The notes: generated from the letters alone by a model not told the origin. A stretch of DNA of 64,000 bases from Arthrobacter sp. MA-N2 (GCF_000517125.1 NZ_KI912155.1:3274034-3338033); one strand, 5' to 3'; counted from the stretch's first letter, positions 33,854 to 43,929 are shown. Program-made: numbers and translations.

Positions 33854-34489
33854 CTAGGCGGAACCCTTCGAGCCACCGGTCTCCACAAGCGCACCACTCT
33901 CGGATGAAATGAGTGAGATGTAAGCCTCCAATTGGGACTTCAACTGTTCCGGAGAGTGATGCTCGGGCGTCAGTGTGGCCGTGATCTGGGCACCGAGGGC
34001 GAACGTCATGATCCCGCCGACAATGTCGTCGTCGTTCAGTCCCTCCTTCAGTTCACCAAGATCCCTGGCTTCACGGAGCTTCGCGAACAGCGACTCGCGC
34101 CACTGCTCCATCGAGGAATCATGCAACGCGGCCTTCGCGGGGTCTGTCAGTGCGCGTTGCCAGAAGGCGATGGCTATCCGTGCCTCGTTGAGCCGGTCGG
34201 CATCGAGCGGCAGGATTTCATGGCAATAGCTGCGCAATGCCGACAGTCCGTGCAAGTGGGCAGTCGAGCTGCCCATGCGGGCGTTCGTCTGGTTGAAAAC
34301 GTGGGCGAAAGCAAACGTCAGCAGATCGTCCTTGCTCGGGAAATACGGTTTCAATGCACCGTTGGCAAAGCCGGCCTCCGTGGCTATTTCGCGCATGGTG
34401 GCACCTTCGATTCCCCGTGCGGCGATGATCCGCCACGTGGCTTCGACCAGCTCAACCCGGCGCTTGTCGTGGTCTACGATCTTCGGCAC
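33854..34489 (-). CDS. TetR-family regulator
   Basis: The N-terminal TetR helix-turn-helix (about 10-55) is IIAARGIEGATMREIATEAG followed by FANGALKPYFPSKDDLLTFA. The rest is a helical ligand-binding domain. Its 211 residues are normal. It is divergent from the amine oxidase gene, 100 bases away, and overlaps two small palindromes there, so it probably represses the amine-utilisation operon and senses the amine or its product. Confidence 0.92.
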   Translation of the reverse strand: MPKIVDHDKRRVELVEATWRIIAARGIEGATMREIATEAGFANGALKPYFPSKDDLLTFAFAHVFNQTNARMGSSTAHLHGLSALRSYCHEILPLDADRLNEARIAIAFWQRALTDPAKAALHDSSMEQWRESLFAKLREARDLGELKEGLNDDDIVGGIMTFALGAQITATLTPEHHSPEQLKSQLEAYISLISSESGALVETGGSKGSA

Positions 34490-34511
34490 GCGTTCCCCAA
34501 ATCTTTTTTCT

Positions 34512-34565
34512 ACAACCGTTGTGACTTAGATTACACGATGCTATTCTCTACATACATAGAAAATA
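34512..34565. promoter_or_regulatory. Candidate TetR operators between regulator and amine oxidase
   Basis: ACAACCGTTGT (34512-34522) is an 11-base palindrome. TATTCTCTA (34542-34550) and TAGAAAATA (34557-34565) form an arm pair with eight of nine matches around CATACA. Both lie in the AT-rich gap between divergent starts. Confidence 0.5.
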
Positions 34566-34589
34566 AATCGCCACTCACAAAGGCCTTCC

Positions 34590-36539
34590 ATGAGCACAAC
34601 TTCCTCTCCAGAAATCACCGACACGGCCGCGGATACCGGGCTGTCTCCTTACGCAATGACCAGCGCCGAGGACATCGCGGCGGTCAGGGCGATCCTTGCC
34701 GAGGCCGGGCTTTTCGACGACACCACCCGCGTCGCATACCTGGGACTGCTTGACCCCTCGCGGGAAGCGGAAGCCGTGGACCGCAGATTCAGAGCTTTCC
34801 TGCACGACGTTTCCTCCGGATCGGCACATGACGTGGTCGTTTCCGTGACGCACCAGGAAGTGGTCACAAAAGTAGAGCTGGACACGTCCGTCACAGGCGA
34901 ACTTCCGGTCATCGAAGAAGAATTCGAAGTGGTGGAGGAGATCCTCGCCCAGGATGCCCGATGGCTCAAGGCCCTGGCTGACCGCAATCTCGATGTCAGC
35001 AAAGTGCGGGTTGCTCCTCTGTCCGCCGGGGTTTTCGAATACCCCGAAGAGAAGGGCCGCCGCATCCTCCGCGGCCTGGCTTTCGTTCAGGACTTCCCAG
35101 AGGACAGCGCCTGGGCCCACCCGGTGGACGGACTGGTTGCCTACGTCGACGTCGTCAGCAAGACCGTCGATCAGGTCCTGGATTTCGGGATCGTTCCGGT
35201 CCCGGCCGAGCACGGCAACTTCACGGACCCGGAACTGACCGGACCGCTGCGCACCACCCAGAAGCCGATCCACATCACCCAGCCGGAAGGGCCCAGCTTT
35301 ACCGTCCAAAACGGCAACCACGTCGAATGGGAAAAGTGGAGCCTCGACATCGGCTTCGATATCCGGGAAGGCGTTGTCCTCCACAATGTAGCGTTCGACG
35401 ACGGCGATCGCCGCCGCAGTATCCTCAAGCGGGCTTCCATCGCCGAAATGGTAGTGCCGTACGGCGACCCCTCCCCTGTGCGCTCCTGGCAGAACTACTT
35501 TGACACCGGCGAGTACCTCGTGGGCCAGTACGCAAACTCCCTGGAACTCGGTTGCGACTGCCTGGGCGAAATCACCTACCTCAGCCCGGTGGTCAGCGAT
35601 GCGTTCGGACGGCCGCGCGAGATACGCAATGGAATCTGCATGCACGAGGAGGATTGGAGCATCCTCGCCAAGCACAGCGACCTCTGGAGCGGCGTGAACT
35701 ACACGCGCAGGAACCGCAGGCTCGTCGTCAGTTTCTTCACGACCATCGGCAACTACGATTACGGCTTCTACTGGTATCTCTACCTCGACGGCACCATCGA
35801 GTTCGAAGCCAAGGCCACGGGCGTCGTCTTCACCAGCGCCCATCCCGGGAAGGGCTACCCTTACGCCTCGGAGCTTGCCCCTGGGCTTGGGGCTCCCTTC
35901 CACCAGCACCTTTTCAGTGCCCGTCTGGACTTCGCCATCGACGGCTTGACGAACCGGGTGGAGGAAGAGGACGCCGTTCGCGTACCCATGGGAGAAGGCA
36001 ACGAACGCGGCAACGCCTTCGCGCGCCGTCGGACTGTACTCAAGCGCGAATCCGAGGCTGTTCGGGAGTCAGACATGGCGGCCGGGCGCGCCTGGGTCAT
36101 CTCGAATCCCGAATCACTCAACCGCTTGGGCGACCCCGTGGGGTACAAACTCCACGGACAAGGGCATCCCATGCTGCTGGCTGATCCGGAATCATCCATC
36201 GCCCGGCGCGCAGCATTCGCCACGAAGGACCTGTGGGTGACCCGCTACGACGAGAAAGAGCGCTACCCCAGCGGCGACTTCGTCAACCAGCATTCCGGAG
36301 GAGCCGGTTTGCCGTCCTACATTTCCGATGACAGGGATATTGACGGACAAGACATCGTCGTGTGGCATACCTTCGGGCTGACCCACTTTCCCCGCCCGGA
36401 GGACTGGCCGATCATGCCGGTCGACACGGTGGGATTCAAATTGCGCCCTGAGGGTTTCTTCGATCGGAGCCCCGTCCTCGACGTCCCCGCGTCGAAGCCC
36501 TCTGAAGGCGGCCACTGCCATTTGGAGGCCCAGAAATGA
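34590..36539 (+). CDS. Copper-containing primary-amine oxidase
   Basis: The enzyme oxidises primary amines to aldehydes, giving NH3 and H2O2, using topaquinone made from a tyrosine. In the 649-residue chain the cofactor Tyr is 389 ([13 protein letters not shown]), the base is Asp305 ([12 protein letters not shown]), and copper ligands are His438, His440 (PFHQHLF) and His599 ([13 protein letters not shown]). This matches the Arthrobacter globiformis-type enzymes in layout. The preferred amine is not readable. It overlaps the permease gene by four bases. Confidence 0.95.
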   Translation: MSTTSSPEITDTAADTGLSPYAMTSAEDIAAVRAILAEAGLFDDTTRVAYLGLLDPSREAEAVDRRFRAFLHDVSSGSAHDVVVSVTHQEVVTKVELDTSVTGELPVIEEEFEVVEEILAQDARWLKALADRNLDVSKVRVAPLSAGVFEYPEEKGRRILRGLAFVQDFPEDSAWAHPVDGLVAYVDVVSKTVDQVLDFGIVPVPAEHGNFTDPELTGPLRTTQKPIHITQPEGPSFTVQNGNHVEWEKWSLDIGFDIREGVVLHNVAFDDGDRRRSILKRASIAEMVVPYGDPSPVRSWQNYFDTGEYLVGQYANSLELGCDCLGEITYLSPVVSDAFGRPREIRNGICMHEEDWSILAKHSDLWSGVNYTRRNRRLVVSFFTTIGNYDYGFYWYLYLDGTIEFEAKATGVVFTSAHPGKGYPYASELAPGLGAPFHQHLFSARLDFAIDGLTNRVEEEDAVRVPMGEGNERGNAFARRRTVLKRESEAVRESDMAAGRAWVISNPESLNRLGDPVGYKLHGQGHPMLLADPESSIARRAAFATKDLWVTRYDEKERYPSGDFVNQHSGGAGLPSYISDDRDIDGQDIVVWHTFGLTHFPRPEDWPIMPVDTVGFKLRPEGFFDRSPVLDVPASKPSEGGHCHLEAQK

Positions 36540-38050
36540 GTTTAACAACCGGGAAAGAGACCACTGAGGTGGGTCACCCGCATCACCATCGGCGCCGTCT
36601 CGGCGTCCCGGCGGTGACCTTCATGATCATCGCAGCATCGGCACCGCTCACCGTCCTCGCCGGCGGAGTCACGACGACGTTCGCCGTCACCGGGGTCACA
36701 GGCGTACCGCTGTCCTTCCTCCTGCTCGGCGGAACCCTCGCGGTTTTCGCGGTCGGATACGCGGCGATGAGCCGGTACGTCGTGAATGCCGGCGCTTTTT
36801 ATTCCTACGTGGCGCAGGGCATCTCCCGGCCCGTCGGCGTCGGGGTTTCCATGGTGGCGCTGATGGCCTACAACCTGATGCAAGTCGGCATCTACGGGCT
36901 CTTCGGCTTCACCGTCTCGAGCCTGATCAACGAACGCTTCGGCGTGACAGTTCCTTGGTGGATTCCGGTGCTACTGTGCATCGCGGTCGTCGCATTCCTC
37001 GGCGTGAACCGGGTGGACCTGTCGGCAAAGGTCCTCGGGGTGCTCGTCGGCCTGGAGTTCCTCGTAGTCATCGTCTACGACGTCGTCTCCTTCGTCGTGG
37101 CACCCGAGGGAGTCAGCGGAGCGCCGCTCACTCCGCAGAGCCTGTTTGTACCGGGCGTCGGGGCTGTCTTGTCCTTCGGTATCGCGGCGTTCATGGGATT
37201 CGAGTCGGCCGCGATCTACAGTGAGGAAAGCAAGGACCCAAAGCACACTGTCGCCCGGGCCACATACACGGCCGTCGCCATCATCGCCTTGTTCTACGCT
37301 GTTTCCTCCTGGGCCATGGCCGTTGGCACAGGACCGTCCGCGGTGGTCGATGCTTCCGCAAAACAAGGACCGGACCTGATGTTCGGCTTCCTCAGCGACC
37401 ACGCCGGAGTCCTTCTCGCCGACCTGGCCCGCCTGCTCTTCGTCACCAGCCTCTTTGCAGCCCTCGTCAGCTTCCACAACGCCGCGGCCCGCTACTTCTT
37501 CTCGCTTGGCCGGGAGCAGGTCCTTCCCCGAAGGCTGGGTGCAGTACGGCGGCACAGCGGCGCACCCTACGCCGGCTCGATAGCCCAGACGGTTATCGCC
37601 GTCGTGGTCACGGTGGCCTTCGCCATCGCGGGAACCGGATCAACGCTGGGTGACCTCTACCCGGTCCTGACCATGTTCACGTGGCTGACGAATGACGGCG
37701 CCATGGGGCTTGTCCTCCTGATGACCGTTGTTTCGCTGGCGGTCATTGGGTTTTTCCGCAAGAACAGGCATGACGCCGGAATCTGGACCCGGGCAATCGC
37801 CCCTGCCTTGGGTTTCCTCCTCCTTGCCGTGATTTTCGTTCTGATCGTGGTCAACTTCAACGTCCTGCTGGGGCAAAACGAGAGCAATGTGCTGACGTTC
37901 ATCCTGCCGGCCGCGATCATCGTGCCCGGCTTGGCGGGAATCGTCTGGGGCCTCCGCCTCCGCCGGAGCAATCCCGCCGTGTACCGGCGGATCGGGCACG
38001 GCGAAGAGGGTCCGGCAGCCGTCCATCTTGGGGACGAAGAAGACTTGTAG
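36536..38050 (+). CDS. APC-family permease (amino acid/amine)
   Basis: A 504-residue carrier with about twelve transmembrane helices; [20 protein letters not shown] opens helix one, [19 protein letters not shown] marks the conserved loop near helix six, and [16 protein letters not shown] follows. APC permeases import amino acids or amines by proton or sodium symport. Its start overlaps the amine oxidase stop (ATGA), so it probably brings in the amine for that enzyme. Confidence 0.93.
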   Translation: MSLTTGKETTEVGHPHHHRRRLGVPAVTFMIIAASAPLTVLAGGVTTTFAVTGVTGVPLSFLLLGGTLAVFAVGYAAMSRYVVNAGAFYSYVAQGISRPVGVGVSMVALMAYNLMQVGIYGLFGFTVSSLINERFGVTVPWWIPVLLCIAVVAFLGVNRVDLSAKVLGVLVGLEFLVVIVYDVVSFVVAPEGVSGAPLTPQSLFVPGVGAVLSFGIAAFMGFESAAIYSEESKDPKHTVARATYTAVAIIALFYAVSSWAMAVGTGPSAVVDASAKQGPDLMFGFLSDHAGVLLADLARLLFVTSLFAALVSFHNAAARYFFSLGREQVLPRRLGAVRRHSGAPYAGSIAQTVIAVVVTVAFAIAGTGSTLGDLYPVLTMFTWLTNDGAMGLVLLMTVVSLAVIGFFRKNRHDAGIWTRAIAPALGFLLLAVIFVLIVVNFNVLLGQNESNVLTFILPAAIIVPGLAGIVWGLRLRRSNPAVYRRIGHGEEGPAAVHLGDEEDL

Positions 38051-38067
38051 CGCGGGACTGATGACCG

Positions 38068-38604
38068 GTGAACACCATGCACACAACACTTTCGATCATC
38101 ATGCTGGCCTGTTGCGCCGTCGGAATCTGGAGCCCGATGCGCGAAGGCCCGGTCAGGAACCTCAGCCAGTGGGGGCCGATGGCGCTCATGCTCGTAGCGA
38201 TGACGGACACCACCATGGGGCCGGGCATTCTTCCGGGCGTCGTGTGGGGCCTTCTCTTGCTCCTGAGCTCCCCACTCCCGCTGGTGCTTCTGCCCAGGAA
38301 TCGCCGCAACGGCATGGAAACTCACCGCTCCATGTCAATCGTGGCAATGTTCGCCATTCTCGTAACAACCCTTCCCCAGGCATCATCCGGTGCAATCCAG
38401 CCAGCACACGAGCACTCGGGCCTTGGTGGAGCGAATCCGGTCCTGGCGTTAGCCCTTGCCGCAGCAGTCATCGCGTATTCAATCGTCCTTTCGACCCAAA
38501 CAGTCCGGCCAAACGGGCGCGCACACCGTCGTCACGCGTCTGCATCGCTTGAGGCCCTGTCTTCGGCTGGTGCCCTGGGCGCGATGATCCTGATGGCCGT
38601 CTGA
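38068..38604 (+). CDS. Five- to six-helix membrane protein of unknown function
   Basis: This 178-residue protein has hydrophobic segments at about 5-22, 35-45, 50-78, 88-105, 122-142 and 165-178, with loops GIWSPMREGPVRNLSQWGP, LPRNRRNG and QTVRPNGRAHRRHAS. It contains HEHSGLGG between helices. It lies between permease and aldehyde dehydrogenase genes in one operon. It may assist transport, but no family is recognised. The start is GTG at 38068 or ATG at 38077. Confidence 0.68.
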   Translation: MNTMHTTLSIIMLACCAVGIWSPMREGPVRNLSQWGPMALMLVAMTDTTMGPGILPGVVWGLLLLLSSPLPLVLLPRNRRNGMETHRSMSIVAMFAILVTTLPQASSGAIQPAHEHSGLGGANPVLALALAAAVIAYSIVLSTQTVRPNGRAHRRHASASLEALSSAGALGAMILMAV

Positions 38605-38656
38605 CCCCTCAACCGTTCTCCTTAGAAACCCAACCAACTCAGAGTGGAGTAAACCC

Positions 38657-40066
38657 TTGGAAAGCTACGACGCCCTCCTGGCTTCAATCACCCCGACCAC
38701 CGGAGAAACCCGGACCATCCTCGATCCCGCCACGGGCACCGCCGTCGGCGAGGCCCCCGTTCACACCGTTGAGGACCTCGAGGCCGCGGTCGCTGCCGCC
38801 GCTGCCGCCCAGCCCGCGTGGGCTGCGCTGGGCCACGACGCCCGGTCCGCCGCGCTCATGAGGGCCGCCGACGCCGTCGAACGCTCCGCCGAAGAACTGG
38901 CCCGGCTGCTCTCCCGCGAGCAGGGCAAGCCGCTGAACGGCCCCAACGCCCGTTTCGAAGTCGGCGCCTGCGCCGCGTGGCTGCGCGCCACCGCCGCCAC
39001 GCCGCTGGAGGCGGAAACCGTGGTGGACGACGGCGAAACCCGCGCCGAACTGCACTACCGGCCCATCGGCGTCGTGGGCGCGATCGGTCCCTGGAACTGG
39101 CCCATGATGATCACCGTCTGGCAGATCGCCCCCGCCCTGCGCATGGGCAACGCCGTGGTGGTCAAACCCTCCGAATACACCCCGCTGTCCGTCCTCGCAC
39201 TGGCCGCGATCATCAACGAGGAACTTCCTGAAGGCCTGCTCACGGTGGTCTCCGGCGGCCGCGAGGTCGGCGCCCGCCTGGCCGAACACCCCTCCATCGG
39301 CAAGGTCATGTTCACCGGCTCCACCGCCACCGGCAAAGCGATCATCCGCTCCTCGGCGGACACGGTCAAACGCCTCACCCTCGAGCTCGGCGGCAACGAC
39401 GCCGGCATCGTCCTGCCCGACGCCGACCCGAAAGCGATCGCCGAAGGCCTCTTCTGGGGCGCGTTCATCAACACCGGCCAGACCTGCGCGGCACTCAAGC
39501 GCCTCTACGTCCACGACTCGCTCTATGAAGCCGTGTGCACCGAACTCACCAAGGTTGCCGCAGCAATGCCCATGGGCAACGGACTAGATGAGGCCAACGT
39601 GCTCGGCCCGCTGCAGAACCGGCAACAGTTCGACATCGTCACCCGGCTTGTGGACGCAGCACGCGAATCCGGCGCCACAATCCTGCTCGGCGGAAACCCC
39701 GACGACGGCCAACCCGGCAACTTCTACCCCACCACCCTCGTGGCCGACATCGACAACAACAACCCCCTCGTTGCCGAGGAACAGTTCGGCCCGGCCCTGC
39801 CCATCGTCCGCTACAACACAATCGATGACGCCATCGCCAAAGCGAACGCGCTCGACGTCGGACTCGGCGCCTCCGTCTGGTCCGCCAACCTCGACGAGGC
39901 CCGGAACGTCGCCGCCCGCCTGCAAGCCGGAACCGTGTGGATCAACAAACACGGCGCCGTGGACCCCCGCATCCCGTTCGGCGGCGCGAAGCAATCCGGC
40001 TACGGCCTCGAATTCGGCGTCGAAGGCCTCAAAGCCCTCGGCGTGCCGCAGATCATCAACGGCTAA
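38657..40066 (+). CDS. Aldehyde dehydrogenase family protein (amine pathway)
   Basis: A 469-residue NAD(P)+ enzyme with PWNWPMMITVWQIAPALRMG (145-164), FTGSTATGK (219-227), the general base Glu243 in LELGGND, and the nucleophile Cys277 in FINTGQTCAALKR. It follows the amine oxidase and permease genes and would oxidise the aldehyde released from the amine to an acid. The start is TTG, with GTGGAG twelve bases before. It differs from the enzyme at 25582 in the Cys loop. Confidence 0.93.
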   Translation: MESYDALLASITPTTGETRTILDPATGTAVGEAPVHTVEDLEAAVAAAAAAQPAWAALGHDARSAALMRAADAVERSAEELARLLSREQGKPLNGPNARFEVGACAAWLRATAATPLEAETVVDDGETRAELHYRPIGVVGAIGPWNWPMMITVWQIAPALRMGNAVVVKPSEYTPLSVLALAAIINEELPEGLLTVVSGGREVGARLAEHPSIGKVMFTGSTATGKAIIRSSADTVKRLTLELGGNDAGIVLPDADPKAIAEGLFWGAFINTGQTCAALKRLYVHDSLYEAVCTELTKVAAAMPMGNGLDEANVLGPLQNRQQFDIVTRLVDAARESGATILLGGNPDDGQPGNFYPTTLVADIDNNNPLVAEEQFGPALPIVRYNTIDDAIAKANALDVGLGASVWSANLDEARNVAARLQAGTVWINKHGAVDPRIPFGGAKQSGYGLEFGVEGLKALGVPQIING

Positions 40067-40081
40067 GCACACGCGGTTCAG

Positions 40082-40147
40082 CCCAACTAGCTCGCAGTTG
40101 TTGTCGTTCTGAGCCCCCAGAACGACAACAACTGCGAGCCAGTTGGG
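40082..40147. repeat. Long perfect hairpin, possibly REP-like or terminator
   Basis: A 21-base arm (40091-40111, starting CTCGCAGTTG) pairs perfectly with 40118-40138 around a six-base AGCCCC loop. It is flanked by a further CCCAACT and AGTTGGG pair, so the stem is nearly 30 bp. It follows the aldehyde dehydrogenase stop by 16 bases. No T tract follows. I recall similar GC-rich dyads scattered in Arthrobacter genomes, which would make it a repetitive element. Confidence 0.6.
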
Positions 40148-40503
40148 GCTCGGTCGCGATCGAGCCGGCGATTCCCCGTGAATCCCCCGCGCCAGTTCCC
40201 AACAAAGGCAACAAACACAAGGTCGAAAAAAGAGTTCCATCCAGTGCACCCGGCGAGGATCAAGGGCCACTTCCTTGGCTATCTCACCCGGAGCTGACGA
40301 CTCTTCCCTCATGGCCCAGTGCTATTGGATGCAGGGCATGGTCGTCCTGCCTTCGGCGGCGCTCGGTATCCGGCGGGCGTGCGCGCGGTGGGGGGCTTTT
40401 CTAGCTGCCCCCCAGATCTCCGGATAGTAGTATCCTGCATGCAACAATAATTACGGAGGCGCTGGGCTTTCTTCCGCATGGAACCAAGGGGCGAGTAAAG
40501 ACC
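40148..40503. other. Intergenic region
   Basis: No supported gene is visible here. An AT-rich patch near 40425-40460 (ATAGTAGTATCCTGCATGCA) ahead of the small ORF at 40504 may be its promoter. Confidence 0.35.
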
Positions 40504-40728
40504 ATGGATACCGAACCGATGCCGCTGGAGGTTAACCCCCGGTTCAGCAACACCAGGAATCAGAACAAAGACCTCGCCATCCAGCAACTTCGGGACGGCG
40601 GATTCACCACTGTCCAGATGGACGAATTCCTCGACACGCTACATCGCATGGAGGCTGACTCTATGGTCATCGCCCCCCTGACAAATGCTTTGCTCGCCAT
40701 GAACATCACCGTGCAATGGCTAATGTAG
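40504..40728 (+). CDS. Small hypothetical protein (74 aa)
   Basis: It begins MDTEPMPLEVNPRFSNTRNQ, has a helical core LAIQQLRDGGFTTVQMDEFL and DTLHRMEADSMVIAPLTNAL, and ends NITVQWLM. It is soluble with no recognised family. GGGCGAGTAAAG precedes the ATG. The AT-rich patch 50-70 bases upstream supports expression. Confidence 0.5.
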   Translation: MDTEPMPLEVNPRFSNTRNQNKDLAIQQLRDGGFTTVQMDEFLDTLHRMEADSMVIAPLTNALLAMNITVQWLM

Positions 40729-40766
40729 TAGCCACGCACGTCCAGCCTGCCTGCTACAAGGTCAAA

Positions 40767-41039
40767 TCAACCCCCGGCTGCTTGCCCGTATCTTTCTTCG
40801 GCGTCCGCAGGCGAAGACAACGCACGGCGGTTCCGGGCAGAGGCCATCTCGTCGTGTCCGTGCCTGCGGTCCCTGACGGTGGCCGTCCCGGCGATTTCCC
40901 GAATGCTGGCGATCCCCCTGGCGGCGGCACCGCCATCGGAGAACGTCACGGACATCGCCACAAGAAAATCATCCTTATCCACCAATGCCACCCGGTAGCC
41001 GCCTTCCGGGGCATCCATCAATTCCAGATGGCCTGCCAT
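40767..41039 (-). CDS. DUF1508 (YegP-like) protein, copy 3
   Basis: The 90-residue protein has MAGHLELMDAPEGGYRVALV then DKDDFLVAMSVTF and ARGIASIREIAGTATVRDRR. It is more diverged than copies 1 and 2 but keeps the order. The ATG at 41039 has AGGAGGT directly upstream. The longer frame to 41378 shadows a plus-strand ORF. A perfect palindrome lies 42 bases upstream. Confidence 0.78.
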   Translation of the reverse strand: MAGHLELMDAPEGGYRVALVDKDDFLVAMSVTFSDGGAAARGIASIREIAGTATVRDRRHGHDEMASARNRRALSSPADAEERYGQAAGG

Positions 41040-41078
41040 GATCGTTACCTCCTGTTCGACACTCCTGAAAAATAATCT

Positions 41079-41094
41079 ACTAAGTTTACTTAGT
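41079..41094. promoter_or_regulatory. Perfect palindrome ACTAAGT-TT-ACTTAGT
   Basis: ACTAAGTTTACTTAGT is symmetric with seven-base arms and a TT centre. It lies 40 bases before the DUF1508 start at 41039 and is followed by ATCG. It is the best example of the TAAG-N4-CTTA element seen elsewhere in the window. Confidence 0.5.
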
Positions 41095-41229
41095 ATCGTG
41101 GTTGCCGACCAGCCCCGCACCACGAACCTGGCCGGACCGGACCGCCGCACTCCGGCGCCGAACAATACAGGCGCGCGCTCCTCGGAAGACCTCTTTTGGA
41201 GACCGCTGTGTGGTGGGACCATTTCTTGT

Positions 41230-41424
41230 ATGGACGAAAATCGAGACGAAAAGTTCCCGTCCCCCGCAGTCGACCGCGACCCTCTCAGGGACAGGGGCTC
41301 TTTCGTGGAGGAATACGAACACCCGACCACGCACCAGATGCGCATCGTGGGCCAGAGGCGAACCGATGCGGAAGCCAAGCTCGAGCGGCAACAGCGCGAG
41401 GCTCGGGAGAAATTACCTGAATGA
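41230..41424 (+). CDS. Small charged hypothetical protein (64 aa)
   Basis: It starts MDENRDEKFPSPAVDRDPLR and continues with GSFVEEYEHPTTHQMRIVGQ and a helical tail EAKLERQQREAREKLPE. It is very charged and soluble. No family is recognised and the ribosome site is weak, so support is mostly coding-like composition. Confidence 0.45.
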   Translation: MDENRDEKFPSPAVDRDPLRDRGSFVEEYEHPTTHQMRIVGQRRTDAEAKLERQQREAREKLPE

Positions 41425-41503
41425 AGCAGCCCGCCCGGTTCCAGCGAATCAGCGAATCAGGCGGGCTCGCCCGCGGCTAAGAGCGCGACCTCAAGCCGTC
41501 ACC

Positions 41504-41890
41504 TCAAGCAGCCGGCGCCGCATCCCGCTCGTTCGCGGATTCCCGGTCTTGGAGTGGCATCGGATGAGCACCGGTACGCCGGGACCGGATTTGTGGAGCG
41601 CCCCCGTCCTGCGTGTCCAAGGTCGCAAGTGGAAGCTCCCGGTGGACGATGTAGTCGCACGCCGCCGGTCCCACCATCACCAATCCCGGGCACGCTTTCC
41701 CGCGATGGCTCGGAGCGACACCGGCAGCGCGGAGGCTTGCCCGCAACGTCCTGGCATCGACGGGTTCCGAATCTCTCAGCTGGCACCAACTGAGGTAGAG
41801 CCCATACAGCTCTTCGAGGCTCAGGCCGTCCGCTTCCGAATCCGTGCAGACGCACTCATTGAGGAAGTTGTCCAATGGTATTTTCGACAT
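41504..41890 (-). CDS. Protein resembling phage/plasmid primase C-terminal domain
   Basis: Residues 5-60 (LDNFLNECVCTDSEADGLSL, EELYGLYLSWCQLRDSEPVD, ARTLRASLRAAGV) resemble the winged-helix C-terminal domain of D5/P4-type primases (FLeEc...Ly.aY..Wc pattern). The following DYIVHREL and the Arg/Pro-rich tail are not typical. At 128 residues it lacks the helicase and primase domains, so it may be a domesticated or truncated remnant. No phage gene is nearby. Confidence 0.5.
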   Translation of the reverse strand: MSKIPLDNFLNECVCTDSEADGLSLEELYGLYLSWCQLRDSEPVDARTLRASLRAAGVAPSHRGKACPGLVMVGPAACDYIVHRELPLATLDTQDGGAPQIRSRRTGAHPMPLQDRESANERDAAPAA

Positions 41891-42083
41891 CGTGACTCCC
41901 TGTGCTTTGGCAGCTTAAATGCTGAATCGTCGTCGCTACAGCTAACAATCTGAACCAAAAACCAGAAATCTCCCTGAATAGTCAGAAATTTAAGGGCCCC
42001 GGTTGCCCTTGTCAACCACCCGTGTTGACTCATTGAAACCTCCGAGTAGCGGCGTGGTTCGCAAGTGTGGCGGCGGTCGGGGG

Positions 42084-43925
42084 CTATGCCCACGCGCCTT
42101 GGCTGATCAGCAGTGCCCACCCCGCCGCCAGGCCCACGAGCAGCCACACGACATAGTCGCCGACGCGCCCGGAGTGCAAACGCCGGAGGATTCGCAAGGT
42201 CGGCTGGGCCGCTTCCGAGGGGCGCCGCAGCGCGGAAGGCAGACGCCGGCCGTGAAGCGCCGCGCCGGCAATTCCGACGGCGAGCGCCGTCGTGAGCAAT
42301 CCCAGCGCGATGTTCGTCGGCTCCCAGACGGCGCCCGCGGCGACGTGCGACAGATACGGGCCGGGGATGTCAAGCACTGCCGTCACGTAGCCTGCCCTGT
42401 CCATGAACCGGGCGGCAGCCTGTTGGGCGGCACCGCCGACCGAAGGAAGGACCCCCAAGACAAGCGCGCACGCCAGCAGTCCCAAGGCCGGCGCCCCCAT
42501 CGACGGCGGAATGTGCCGCTGACCGATCGGCACTTCGATGCGTTCCTCGTCGCCGCTCATCCCCTCTGCCTCGACCCCGGCTGGGCGTCCGCCGATGCCT
42601 AGGAATATCCGGGCGCCAACGCGCAAGACGGCGCCGGCCGTCACGGCCGAGACTCCGATCATGAGCACCGTGACCCCGAACTGTCCTGCGCTTGATGACG
42701 CGTGTTCGGCGATGCCCTTGCCGAGCCCGACGGCGAACGGCGGCGCTCCAGCCAGTGCGGCGCCGGCCACCAGGAAGGTGATCCCCAGAACTTTGGAGTC
42801 CTTCCCGTGCCCGTGGAGGGTGTATTCGTCGACGCTGCCGTACCTGTTCAGCGTGAGTCCGCTCAACAGGAACAAGGAGCCTTTGACTGCGGCGTGGCCG
42901 AGGACATAGACGGCGACTCCTCCCAACGCATCCGCGGAAGCGACTCCGAGGACAACGAGGAAAACACCCATGTGGGCGATGGTCGAGTAGGCGAGCAGTC
43001 TCTTGACGTGCCTTTGGAGGAAGCACATGGTACTGCCGACGACGGCGGTCAGGATGCCCAGCACGGCGAAAAGGACCTGTGCCGCGGATGCGATCGGGGT
43101 GCCGCTGAAGCCTTCCCAGTAGATCCGGGCCACGCCGTAGAGTCCCAATTCGACCATCACTCCCGAGAACAGCACGCATACGGGCGAGGGAGCGACTGCG
43201 TGGGCATCGTCGAGCCAGAAATGGAACGGCACGATCGCGGCCTTGACGAGGAACCCTGCGCACAACAGGACAAACGCGATCGCAATCAGTGGGCTCCGGT
43301 CGCCAAGCAGCTCTTGGGAGATGGCTGCAAGATTCAGGCTTCCGGTACGGGCATAGAGGAGGCCGACACCCATAAGCGAAAAGTAGGCGGCCAGCGAGTT
43401 CACGATGCCGAAGTTGATGGCGCCGTGTACAGCGGAGGGATCTTCGCTCTTGAGCCCGGTCAAGGCGTAGGCCGCGACTCCCATCAGCTCGAAGAACACG
43501 AACATGGTGAAGACATCACCGGCAAACGCGAACCCTGTCATGCCGGCCAGGAATAGCACCATTAGTCCGTGAAAATGGACGGTGTCCGACTCGAAGTACC
43601 GCCACGAGAAGACGAGGGAAGCGATCATGAGCCCTGCCGCCAAGAGGGCGATCCCGATGCTGAACTGGTCTCCGACCAGGGCGATTCCGACGGCGCGCCC
43701 GCCCTCGGGCTGCCACGCGGCCATCCAGTAGACGAGGCGGGCGCTGCCGGCCGGCACCACCATGAGCGCCTCGAGCGTCAACGCGGCCACGGTGGCGGCC
43801 AAGGAGACGACATCCGCGAAGCGCCGGGGCAGGTGGGGCCCCAAGGACATCAGGCCGCACGCGGCCAGGATAAGGACGATCACGACCGTGGGCATGAGCG
43901 ATGCGGCGACGGTCCCGGGCAGCAC
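42084..43925 (-). CDS. mrpD: MrpD/NuoN-like ion-translocating antiporter subunit
   Basis: This is the large proton/cation-conducting subunit of Mrp-type antiporters and MBH (MbhH), about fourteen helices in 613 residues. It carries Glu146 ([12 protein letters not shown]) and Lys228 ([19 protein letters not shown]), key ion-channel residues of the family, and [20 protein letters not shown]. The C-terminal extension is longer than in plain MrpD, with helices at about 470-610. It is the last gene of the FDH-Mrp operon, four bases after mrpC. The start is GTG with GAGGG upstream. Confidence 0.9.
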   Translation of the reverse strand: MLPGTVAASLMPTVVIVLILAACGLMSLGPHLPRRFADVVSLAATVAALTLEALMVVPAGSARLVYWMAAWQPEGGRAVGIALVGDQFSIGIALLAAGLMIASLVFSWRYFESDTVHFHGLMVLFLAGMTGFAFAGDVFTMFVFFELMGVAAYALTGLKSEDPSAVHGAINFGIVNSLAAYFSLMGVGLLYARTGSLNLAAISQELLGDRSPLIAIAFVLLCAGFLVKAAIVPFHFWLDDAHAVAPSPVCVLFSGVMVELGLYGVARIYWEGFSGTPIASAAQVLFAVLGILTAVVGSTMCFLQRHVKRLLAYSTIAHMGVFLVVLGVASADALGGVAVYVLGHAAVKGSLFLLSGLTLNRYGSVDEYTLHGHGKDSKVLGITFLVAGAALAGAPPFAVGLGKGIAEHASSSAGQFGVTVLMIGVSAVTAGAVLRVGARIFLGIGGRPAGVEAEGMSGDEERIEVPIGQRHIPPSMGAPALGLLACALVLGVLPSVGGAAQQAAARFMDRAGYVTAVLDIPGPYLSHVAAGAVWEPTNIALGLLTTALAVGIAGAALHGRRLPSALRRPSEAAQPTLRILRRLHSGRVGDYVVWLLVGLAAGWALLISQGAWA

Positions 43926-43929
43926 CCGC

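Noticed and set aside
34575..35909. 444-residue minus-strand open frame opposite the amine oxidase
   Set aside because: The amine oxidase has all catalytic residues; the opposite frame has no family and covers its start region.
42702..43556. 284-residue plus-strand open frame opposite mrpD
   Set aside because: Composition is polar and unlike any protein family; mrpD is clear on the other strand.
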